Shown piece after piece: positions 49,901 to 61,360 of a DNA stretch of 64,000 nt (its first letter is position 1; each line of letters begins with the position of its first letter). Source of the DNA: Agelaius tricolor (lineage: Eukaryota > Chordata > Aves > Passeriformes > Icteridae); the NCBI GenBank assembly GCA_023055355.1, contig JALJCS010000012.1:13056501-13120500 (forward strand). The letters run 5' to 3'. Made by a program: the position numbers and the translations under genes. The notes below the pieces were generated by a model that was given only the letters and a program-made list of their open reading frames with translations, did no database searches and was not told where the DNA came from.

Positions 49901-52700
49901 CCATCACCATGGTAACTGCCTGCTGTAGTGAAAGAGGAAATCTGCCTGGAATTTGTTTTTGAGAGTCATGCATGTACTGTTACAACGATGGTTTCTGACT
50001 AAATTATTAATCTCATGTCATCATCAAGTTTAGGTAAACTATGCAAACCTGCAGCAGCTGAGGAGTGAACCCCTGACAAAGATGTTTGCACTATGTATAG
50101 CTTGAAAACAAGCCATTGTTTCAAACATCAGAATAAAATAATATGTATTAACCTAGAGAAACTTTCCATAGATTGTTTTCTCTTGTGCTGTTATTGTTAC
50201 CAACAATAGCCATACCTGAAAACTGCATTTAAAGTTTAAATCTACAGCTTGTCAAAATATATTATTATGGCATTGCAATCACTGCTTTCTTTGGTTCCAA
50301 TATATTCTCCAAATTTTATCTATTATATTATATATTTGAACCCACAGACTCCAGATATGCTTTGTAGCTGTAAATAAATAGCTAAATCACATATAAGTGC
50401 TAAGTGAAGACAAAACTCAGCATTTCCTAGTAAGTGTGTAAAGTATAAGGTGACCAAGAGCTGTTATTTTCAAAAGGGAAAGATGATAAAAATCAAATTA
50501 TCAGGGCTACATTGGCATGGGAACCCTTTAAACTCATCATCAAAATACTAATCCCTTCCCAGTGGCACTGCATAGTCTTAGAACTGATGCTTTAAACTCA
50601 TTTTTCACAAGATGCTGCACCTAAAATTCAACTCAGTTGAGAAATGTTTCTGTCCCTAACACAGAAAACTTTGTCCAGCATTTACCAAATCCAGACTAGC
50701 ACATGCATAAAAATACAACTCACACCACATATTTTAGAAAGTCCTGGTGCAGAGAGATGCCCCTTCTGTATTTTTATGGTACAGCTACTCTAACACACTG
50801 AGTTAGCAGGCAAAAAAAAAAAAAACCCAGTTTATTCTTTCTTTCACATTGTGTTACTAGGCATCATCATAAAAGTATGAAACCAACTTTCTTTTGATGT
50901 AAGGTGTGCCATCTACTAGGCACAGAATTTCATATTGCAACAGCTGTACATATGACAGTAAAAAAAGGTCTCCACACGTTAAACCTTTAGACATTTCTGT
51001 TAGAGCAAACAGAAACAAACCACCATGCTCCACATTCCTCTTGGTGCCCTCTACACCACACAAGGTGAAAGTTCTGCAGTGAATTTAGCCCAATCCATTC
51101 CTGTGCATGTGTAGCACAACACGTACCCAAGCAGAAAGGAGCACCCATATCTTGCACTGAGCTGTTCTCACAGGGACCCCACCAATCTGACAGACACTAC
51201 AGAGCAAACTGGAAATGCAAAATTTGAGAAGTCAGGCCTTCACCCTTTACACAAAATCACTGGGCTTTCTTATGCAAGGTTACACATGATTTAGCTTAAT
51301 TCAGATGTCTGCCCAGCAATGGCTAGAGGCTGAAGCTGACACAAACACTCCCATAAAATCTAGTGAGCATTTTCCAGGTTCTCTGGCTCCTGTGGCTGCA
51401 GCTCACACAGGTAGGGCTGAGCTGGTTGTAGTTATGCAGCTCTGACACCACCTGGATGGAGACAGCCATCAGCAAACTCAGCCTGGGATGCTGCTGGTCC
51501 ATATTGAGCTTAACACCAAAGACACTCAGCTAGTAACACTGAGGAGTTTATCTCTTAGTACCTCAGCCATATATAAAATTACTTCATTGGAGGCATGACT
51601 GACTTAATTGCCAGTGTTAAGGCAAGAAGGCCAAGATAGCACTACTGAAAACTTTTCTCCATTTTAAACCCAGCTCCTAATTACCAGAGAGCAAACTAAA
51701 GAGTTTTAATTAGTAAGAAAGACAGCTACACATTAATAACTACTTAAATAGGCTCTTGAAGGAGATAGGTCTCACCACAATGCAGAAAAACAATAAAATA
51801 AGTATTTAGCCAGTACTCACATTTCCTCCTTAGTGCATTTCCTCACAATTTGCAATGTACAAAGCAGGAAAATGAAGCATAGTAAAATTTGACCTTAATA
51901 ACTAAGTAGAGGGAAAACATTCAGAACACTTTAAAGTGAGACTACTGGTTGTAACACATACACAAGCCCATTCATTCATTACAAAATTAATACAACAATA
52001 TAGGCAGGTAATTTATAATCAAGTGAATAAAAAAAATTATTTTCTCAGTTTTTTATCTAAATAACCTCCTTGCATAGCCATGTGTGGCATAATTTGATCA
52101 GAATGGATTAAAGTGCATGGTGTGTTTATTTATTACTCTTTCTTTTCATGGATTACAACTTCATCACTCAATAAAGGGCAATCCCTTTAAAACAGACTAC
52201 TTATATGTCTTAAGCACATTTCCATCAGATACATAAATTAGGATCTAAGTATAGCTTAGTCTATGTGACAAGGCACATAGACCTAGAGATTCAGATGGAC
52301 CAATTATACTTAAATTTCAATCTCCAGACATCCTCAGATATGTGGTTTGGCCAATTTTCCTCCATGTTTTTCGTACCCACTGTGCAGGGCACCCAGAGGA
52401 GGCAAGGACTGCATCCCCTGCTCACAGGTGGAGCCCTGTGTCCCACCTGGAGCAGTCACTGAGCTGCAGGAGCACACAGAGCCCAGCTGTGCCTCTGGCC
52501 AGGCTGAGCCGTGCTGCAGCTCATCCCAGCCCACACAGCCAGGCTCAGGCATGCACAGGAGGCTGGGTCCAGGCAGGCACAGAGTGCAGGGCACAGAGTG
52601 CAGGGCACTGCCTGCAGGTGACTCACCAGTCCTCAGCCACAACCACCTGCACATTTAAATGTTTTCACAAAGGGAGCTACCCTGCCCATCACACGTGATT
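40942..52700. other. Gene desert interval, no gene seen
   Basis: Mostly AT-rich unique DNA. It includes a short direct duplication (43409-43491), an AAAAC-type tract (48056-48074), A-runs (48210-48222, 50813-50825) and a GC-rich patch at 52380-52620 with a small GCACAGAGTGCAGG duplication. Frames in these patches look like chance. Confidence 0.5.
43409..43491. repeat. Short direct duplication, 55-bp offset
   Basis: CAGCCTTACACCAGCAGCAC followed by (C/T)CATCTGT occurs at 43409 and again at 43464, with AGACATCATAGTATAGACAA between. A two-copy local duplication. Confidence 0.85.
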
Positions 52701-52719
52701 TTGGCTGCAAGGATGATTA

Positions 52720-52870
52720 TTGCAGCTTTCAGCAAGTTTTCTGGAAGCCATCACTATTAGATATTAACATACAAAGGTGGGAGCTGTTTACACCAGACCA
52801 CAATACATTCTAATTGGCTATTGATAGCCTAGATATTAATGAAAACAGTCCTCACAAAAAGGTACACTTA
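52720..52870. promoter_or_regulatory. Candidate conserved non-coding element
   Basis: Unique sequence with ATTAGATATTAAC, ACATTCTAATTGGCTATTGA (homeodomain and CCAAT-like cores) and GATATTAATGAAAAC. No repeat is recognised. Texture resembles developmental enhancers, but evidence is limited to motif density. Confidence 0.2.
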
Positions 52871-55800
52871 CATTAAATGCATCCCTTTGCCTTGATTTGG
52901 TAAATTAATTTATCCCTGTTTCCTGTTTCAGCAGTGCAGTCTAAAGGGAAGTCTTTGTACTTGGCTGCTAGATATTCCCATCTCAGTCAAATGAACTCAA
53001 AAATCTGGTTTCCATCCATGCTATGAGCAGATCAGCTAAAGCAGATTTAAGTGATTAGCAGAACACCCCATCTGGTAGGAGGGCTCCTTCCTGCACTCAC
53101 ATCTGAAGCTCCTCCTGCCCAAACTCTGCAGTGCTGCACAGGGACTCACCCCTGACCCAAGGCAGGCACACACTAAGCTGGTCTCCACCTGAGCTTGGGC
53201 TTGCTTTAGGAACTGTGAGCACTCTGCTGAAGCTTTGCCTCTGTCTGTCCCAGCAGCAGAGAGACAGAACTGATCTGACCACTTTGCCTTTATCAAGGGG
53301 AGTGCAAGCGACTGGCACAGATCTCTTAAACAATCTGCACAGACCTCTCCCAGCCACAGGATTCTCAGCTGGATGGACCTGTGGTGCTTCCCAATACATT
53401 TAATTCCACTAAAAATAATAATCCCCTGTAATAGGCTCATGGCTTGAGCTAGAGCCATTAATCTGACTCCCCTCTCCCTACCCTAATTCTGACCAGCAGT
53501 CAGGGAATCTCCATCCTTCCCCATCCCTGAGCTACAGATTGTGTCAACAGGAATTAAGCAGGCACCTGTGATACCACCTGCTGCAATCCATTTAATTCTT
53601 TGTCACAAAACCATTTTGGTCTTTTTATAGTTCATTCAGTGCAAGAGGAGGAGGAGGGGAGGACTGGCAATTGCTATAAAGGTAGTGGATTTTCAATTCC
53701 TGGAACATAGTATGCGAAATTAATAACAAAATTAATAATAGATCTACTTACAGTGGATGGATTTTGTGCAAGTTTTGCTAAAGGCACATCATAAAATTGT
53801 GAAAATTAAAGGGTATAAGAATATGCAAGGGCAGATGGGAGTCAAAAAACAGAAGAAAGTATTCTTAATAGAGTTTTATCTCTGTATTAGGTATCTAAAT
53901 TCCTAGGCAAAGGAATGGCATGTTTCTACTAAGGAGCAAAATTGGCTGAAAAAAAGCTTTGCTCACAAAAAAAAAGGAAGTTTTCCATTTTCAAATGTAA
54001 TATAAATCTACATTTAACCTGGACCAACACAAGGTCTGTGGCCAAAAGGTAGCATAGAGACATTACAATGTTTTACATACTTTCTAGGGTTTGAATCTTC
54101 AGTCAGATCATTTTTAGCAGGCATTTTAAGACATTAAAATGCTTTAAATAAGCATAAGAAAAATTACTGTGAAAGAATAGCAGGCAAAATTAAGAATGAG
54201 TGAGGTTTTGCAGAGCCAAAATTCCCTTTGATTTTACTAATCTATTCAAATTCTAAGTAATTTTGTAAGAAAAAAAATCAAGTATTACCAGTATTACAAT
54301 TACCTGTCAGAATACAGAAGTTACTAAACCTTTTCATCACAGCTAAGGAGATAGAATATTATACTTTCTTGTGTCTACCTCTTGCACTAAGCCCATCTCC
54401 ACAAAGCCTGCACCCTGTCACCAGCCACCTACTTATCTCTTAGAGCTCTCATTGGAGACTCTCTTCTGAGAAAAAATAAAAGAAAGACAAAGCTCTACTT
54501 TGGAGGGTAGCCTCCAGAGCTGATGCCTTTACATTAATTCCATAAACTCAGATTTTTCCATTTACATAACTATAATCAGATGGTCCCTACTTGGCTCCCA
54601 TCCAAGGCAGCAGAGCTTTGGGTGTCCCTCTCTGGGACTTCAGAAAGAGTTTGCATCCATTTGTACCTTGAGCAAATGTTCAGTTGTCTCACCCCTCACA
54701 TCTTCAGCGCAGGCCTGTACTGCTTCCCATGTTTCTTGTAAAGAATCTGCAGAAGGGGCCTGGAAGGCACACAGCAAGTGTGCCCAGGTGCCTCTGAGAG
54801 TGCCCCTGCTCCACTGGGTTACAGAGCAGTGCTGATTCAGCTCAGCACCTTCCCAGGAACAGAGATGCTCTGATGAAGAGAGAGGTACTACTCAAGAATA
54901 CTTGCCCTGTTAAACACTGCTGCTCTAAGCCTGGATCCCTTTGGGGATTACAAGGCCCTGTTTATGTGGTCAGTCTGAGATGGATAAGCTGTAAATTCCA
55001 AGCAGAAATGCTGATTTTTGCTTTCTGGTGCCTGAGAAGGCTGATTTTTGAGGGCAGCTAAGTTGATCCATCCTAGTTTGTTCCATCTTTGTCTTCAGCA
55101 AGTTTTGTTGCCAGGGGGAACACTAAGGCAGTGAAACATCATTTTTGCTCTGTACAATGTGCTTTTTAATGGTTTTATTCCATTTTGCTTATGAAACTCA
55201 GAAGCCAACTATTGATTCTACCAAGACCTTGTGAGTGAAGATTAAAGCATTCCAACATGCTTGTCTACAGGTGTGCCGTGGTGAATTATGATCTTCGCAT
55301 AATTCATAGAATGAAAAAGTTGCACCAAGAAACCAACTGTTAATCAGTGTATAGGTACAGGAGATCAATCTTTGATTCTTGTATTCACAAATCCTGTTTA
55401 CTTGGCCACATTAGAGAACAGACGGGTGTTCTGGAATGGATTCTTAGAAATGATGGATGTAATTGTCAAAACTGCCAAGGTCAATGTATAATGTTCAAAA
55501 AAGAACCAACTCATTTCAAGCACCTTCCATTTATCATTCATGCAATTTGACCCCCAGTTCTCTTTGTAATAACATACTATGAGGGAACAACTGCTGTGTT
55601 CATTCCTATATACTCCTGTGGACTTTCAAATATCATGCAGGTCACAGCCTTTCCAAAAGACTGAGGACATTTGTATATAACTTTTTTCCACCCTGAAGTA
55701 TGTGGAAGCTATTACATTAAACCTGACTTTAATAAGAGTAAGTTTGTTTCCTATAGAATTTTTATCCTCCAATATTATACATATTTGAAAGAAACTTGTT

Positions 55801-58800
55801 CCAGAATTTCATGGGTTTTCCATTTAAGAAATGCAGATCGATTAATAATAAGTTTTGAAAAACATACCTAAATAATTTGCTTTTCAGAACAGAGATATCC
55901 CCTCCATTGATGATGTATCTTAGTTGCTTAACATCATGCTGTGGAATATAAGCCAAACCTAAATAATGAAGGTTAGAGAAAAACTGTCCCTGTGGACAGC
56001 GAACTCCATAACTCAGCCATTTCTTTTAAATACCAGCCTTGATTACAGCCAGGACACTGAGTCAAGGGGAATGGTATGATAGTTTGCATTTGTATGTAGG
56101 TCTAAGTATCTGGAAGTGATTCAAAGTAGTTTAATTTTCAGATTTAAAGGAAAAGAGAAATGTAAATTTTAGGTTTTTTATGGTTTAAATGGGGTATTTT
56201 AGAACACCAGAATCTCTTTTTTCTGGTATCACTTTTCATAAAGACAAGGGGAAGACCTATGCTTCTGTTGACTTTTGGTTACCAATGTGTATACTTTTTT
56301 TACTTTTGAAGTTTGCAGCTTTACCACTCTATTTTCAAAAACAGTGGTACAGGTTAGTGGAGAGAACCTGAAAATAGATACCCAGCAGGTCATTTTCTCT
56401 CAGAAAAAAAAGAGGATAAGGCCATGCTTCACCATTGCAGAGGTTCACAATTATTTTTTAAATTGAATAGATTCATAACATACATGAATAGCACAACCTC
56501 GTTTTTCCCCCCAGGGCATGATGATACCAGATTGAGTTTGCTTCTCAAAAATCTAACACATAAGACTGGGTCATATTCCATTGAACAATTTAGAAACCAA
56601 TATAAATCTGAGGATCTGGCTCAAGAATTGTACAAGCCACTAAGCATAACTGAACAGCAAATCAAGATTTGGCACCAAACAGCTTTATGAAGAAGGTGAA
56701 GGGACTGGGAGGCATATGAACAGCTTAAATCATATGCTTTAATCCTATTGGTTTTTATGGATTCAATAAGAAAGCTTGTGGATGTGAAGAAATGCCATTT
56801 CTGCATTAAGACAGCATTCCTGGAACAGAAGCTTAGGCTTTCATGGAAAAGTAACAGGCAGGCACACACTCCTGTTGGGATGGCATATTTCTCCCAAATA
56901 AACGAGTTCATTTCTCCTCAAGCTCATGACATTGTAATCAAGTGGGGAGGTAATTTGCATAATTTCATTTCTCATATAACCCTGAAATAAGGCAGTTACT
57001 TGTAGGTGTAAAAACTGTGACATCACCCTAAAAGGCAACAGAAAGGTACACAGAGAAGCAATCATGTCTGAAAAAGTAGAGTAATTTTTGTCTAACTTTT
57101 GCACCTTACAGCTAGGCTGTAATCTTAGTAACAGAGCCTTCTACTTAAGGAGCACTTTCTCCAAAAGTACTCTATAAAATAGGAGGGAAAAAATCTGGGA
57201 TATCTAGACTAGAGAATGTCCAGAAAAATTAGGTGATGCCTTCTGCTTACATGATCAAAACATTCTTTGTGGTGAGAAAATTAAGTTTAAAAAAAAACCA
57301 AAAATTCTGCTCAGAAGGAGCTTCAGAAATACAACACGCAAGAGCGGGCAGTGCAGAGGAGCTCCACATTCCCTCACAGAAACATATCTGCTGAAGGCTG
57401 TAAATCTGCACACTGGCTGAAAGGCAGGCTGCCATGGGATGTCAGCGTGGTCTCCCTGTCAGACATCAGGCATTTATCAGACTGAAGGGAACATGAGCTA
57501 TTGCATCACTTGGCTGCAGAGCCAGCCGTGCCTCGGAAGGGCAGCTGGGGGCCTGCGTGTGTCTGGGAGCAGCAGTGACACTCTGGCACACGGGGACATC
57601 TGCCAGGCACTCCAGCACGTGGTGTGGAGCTGGCTCAGGCACAGCCATGGGGACACACTAGGTGCCAGTGGGTTACACTCAGCTGAGCTCACACATCCAC
57701 CCGCTCATTTTTAATGAGCTAACACGATAACAGGGTAAAAACTTGACACTTGGAGAATATATCTCATCTGTGATCACTACAAAGGGAGGTGAATTAATCT
57801 GATTAGTTTAAAAATCCTTCCCTCTCCATTGCTTTTTTCAGCGAGCTTGATATTCAGGAAATAAATCCACTGTGGAGACAAAAGAATGCTTTGTAAGCAG
57901 CATCAGCTTTGAAGTATAACCTGTGCTGCAGGTGGAGTTTGGGGAGTGCTGCTTTTGTACATAAATCTCGGTCAACAAGTCAGACACAGATCCTTAAAAA
58001 ACACCTATGAAAAAATATACAAATTAGTGCTCCTGAAGAAGCCACTCATCACACACTTCCAGTGCATCATGACATCAGGCTACTGCAGGTCTTCGCCTGC
58101 TCATGTGGAATTTATCAAGAAGAGCCGGTGGCAGCAACTAATCAGTAACCACAAATATCAGGGACACCCAGAGGCAAGATTGCACCCCTGCAGATATGCT
58201 ACACAACAGTGGATAACAGGCACACTAATGATGAAGGCTCATGCTTAGGTACTAGATATGACCCACTTACTTGCCTTCAAATTAGATGGTGTAAGCTTGG
58301 GGTGCAAAGCCACGGAGGTATTTCATTAGAAGGCTGCACGGTTCCAGGTGCCAGCCTGACACCATGAGGACAGGAGCTGTGCATTACCCTGGCCATCAGG
58401 ACCCTTCACACGCAGGCAGTGGTGTTAAAAGTTATCACTTGCAGATGAGAACTGTGAAAGATGTGAACACAAGTGTCAAGTTCTCTCTCTGGAGCACAGG
58501 GCTCATCCACTGAACGTGCATATTCTGCTTTACCTCAGAGGCTCAGTATTTGTGAACAGAAGCTTCTTTCACATCTCACCTTCTCCATGTCTGCTGGGGC
58601 TTCCATTGAGCAATTACTATGCAGTTTTTATAGAAAACCTATAGAAGTTTTTATAGGAGTTTTATTGCTTGATGGACCCTGCCTCAACCAACTCAGCACC
58701 CAGTCCTTGGAAAAGAGCAGGTGAATTTACAGTTGGGATACTAAGCTAGGATGTGAGGCCCCTGCCCTGAGATACCTGCTGTACTGTGCAGCTATGAGAG

Positions 58801-60540
58801 GTTGTGTAGAACTCTGCTCAAAGACTGAAATTTCTGCATCTCACAGGGCTAGGGAGTCTTAACAACTCTGAAGAGCTTGGACACTTCCTTTAAGATGAGA
58901 GGTTTTACTTCCTAACATAACATACAGCAAAAAATTGTTATTACAGGGCATCCCTGAATGCTTTCACTGTAAATATTTTTACAAGACAATGATTACAGCC
59001 CAGAGTGAGGGTTTAATTCGTGCATTGCCACAGAAAGGTATTGGAGAAGAGTCACTGAAAGAAATAACGCGGTGAGTGTCATTAATGACCTGAGCTCACT
59101 AAGCAGAGTGCACACCCTCAGCTGTCTCACTACCAGCACACAGCTGACTGCAGCTGTACACCTACCTTACTGATGCAATGCAGCAAGGCAAGATCATTTT
59201 GTTTACCAGAAGGCAAGCTTCTGTCAGATGTCAAACTTGTCCTTTTCACAGTTTAAGTCATCCAACCCTTAAAACATAACAAGATGCTCTAATAATCTGA
59301 ATGTGCGATTCCTTTAGAGTCTCCTACCATTCCCAGCACTTCTGATTTGCAATAAGAACAGTTTTCAAAATGTAGAAATTATTATTTTATAACAATCTGG
59401 TTATATCACAATAGTGCATGCTTTTACATTTTTCTTATATAAATACAATTGATAATATGCCTCTCTTGTACATGCCAGGAGTGAATCCATCTTCACTGTT
59501 CTTTTATACCTTGGTTAATAAGAGAGTAATTATATTTCTGCTTCCATTTTTTGCTAACACTGTCAGATAATGAAGTATGTATTACTTTAGGCTTCTGCAA
59601 AACAAACCAAAGGGACAGTAATGTCAGAATGGAAAATGGAAGAAGAAAGTCAGCTTTGAAGTCTACCTGTACATCTCTGCACTGCCAGCTCTGAGCTCAT
59701 TTTGAAATCAAAGAACGATCACACAAAATTCGAAGCAATCAGACATATATTGCTACATGGAGACTTCACATCAAGTTCTTTCTTTTTAGCATGGAAAAGT
59801 AAAAACCCTGATGTTTTGAGATGAAGAGTACAAGCAAATTAGTCACATCTAGCATATAAATAATGTTTTCAGCATAACAGTGAAGAAAAACACTTTGAAA
59901 TCTTATTAAAATGTAGGTTTATTCTCCTGAACATTTAGTAGGAAAACCTGTCATTTTTATGCAGTGATGGTAATCAATTTTGAAATCTTCACAGATGTGC
60001 TCTTAAAGTTATTAATTTCACCAGGATGATTATGAATGCTTTACTTGACTGTTCCACAAACACTGGAACAATACAAACCAAATCAAGTCTTAAATTATTG
60101 TACCTGTCCTCTGTGCAGGGATTTTGGTTTTGCTTTGAATCTCATTTTGTTAAATGTGACTGAAGCTGAAGAGTTAAAATCTTTATAGATGCTTGACCAA
60201 ATGAATGGAACAACAAACACCATGGTTTTATTTAGTAAGACCTGATATCCTGGGAAGGGGAGACCTTCAGCTGTTTGTAAGCTTCTCGTGAAAATGCCTG
60301 GGCATTAACACTTGGGAGAGCTGACTCCAGTGGAAAGGAAAATAACCTGAATGGGTCACATCTGACAACATGACAGGGCGAACAGAGACAGTGAAATAGA
60401 AGACTGTGTAAGTGTCAGACATGTTTGGTTCAATACCTGTTTCCTGGAACACTGTGGATGTTAAAATTTGGCAATCTGTTATTAAAGACAAAAACTCGCT
60501 AATGTTATGTAACCCAATAAAATACTGGGTTAACAGCATC
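52871..60540. other. Gene desert interval, no gene seen
   Basis: AT-rich unique sequence without recognisable exons, RNA genes or mobile elements. Moderately GC-rich patches (53090-53370, 57500-57710) have open frames on both strands that lack any known domain. Confidence 0.5.
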
Positions 60541-60559
60541 CCATTCAGGGCAAGACAAA

Positions 60560-61360
60560 CAAAGCTGCTGTCAATATTCCTTTTAATTAACCCAATAGTA
60601 TTAGCTGCTTATGACTTCATTCCCCTCGGTCCCAGTGGGCAACCTGAAAGGCAATTCTCACTATTACTTAGCTCCCGTGGCGTAATCCACAAGCGGCTGT
60701 CAGCCTGCCATGGCTGCTGACCTCTGACCCAATCACTTGCTTCCTTTTAACATTACTACCTTTGCACATTTAATGAACTTTGTACATGGCTAAAAAGATG
60801 TCAGCACAGCGAAACGATGGTTCCTGCTGTGAAGGCTCCATTGTTTCTATAAGTCTAATTGACCTTTCACATCACAGAAAACGAGCAAAAAATCAATATA
60901 GTTACTTAGTCACCAGCCCAATGCTATCTTTTATAATTAATATGCTAACCACATTGCTTTTGGAACACTGACACCCAAACATCCCTCGATGTACAAAAGT
61001 GAATTCTCATTAATAACCATTATATTAATCACTGTTGCCCAGAACTGGAACCTGACTGCGAAATCCCCCGGTGGAAATTGCTATAATCGTTCAAACTACA
61101 GGAATGAATTTTTTTCGGCATAATTACTGCTGTCTTCTATTGAAAAATATCCATTAGATGGCAGCTTTTAGTTACGTAAATCGAGCTGATTAATTTTTAA
61201 TTTTTCCCATTTATATGACTTTGCACAAGTAAAGACAATTTAAACGATTAGCTGAACAATTATTAAAGCAACTCACAGTGGTTCAAATATTCATTTAGTT
61301 ACTAGAAAAGCCATACGTCATTACCTTCCAATTAAAAATCTGGGAAACGGTAAATGCTGA
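60560..61360. promoter_or_regulatory. Candidate conserved non-coding element cluster (enhancer-like)
   Basis: About 17 CpGs are retained in 800 bp, while neighbouring kilobases have few. Sites visible include TTAATTAA (60583), CCATTGTTT (60838, SOX-type), TTACGTAA (61172, PAR-bZIP/NFIL3-type palindrome), TGATTAAT (about 61187) and several ATTA/TAAT cores. No repeat or long frame explains the composition. In vertebrates the interval beside PLSCR5 leads to ZIC4/ZIC1, genes with distant enhancers. A role as a ZIC enhancer is inference. Confidence 0.5.
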
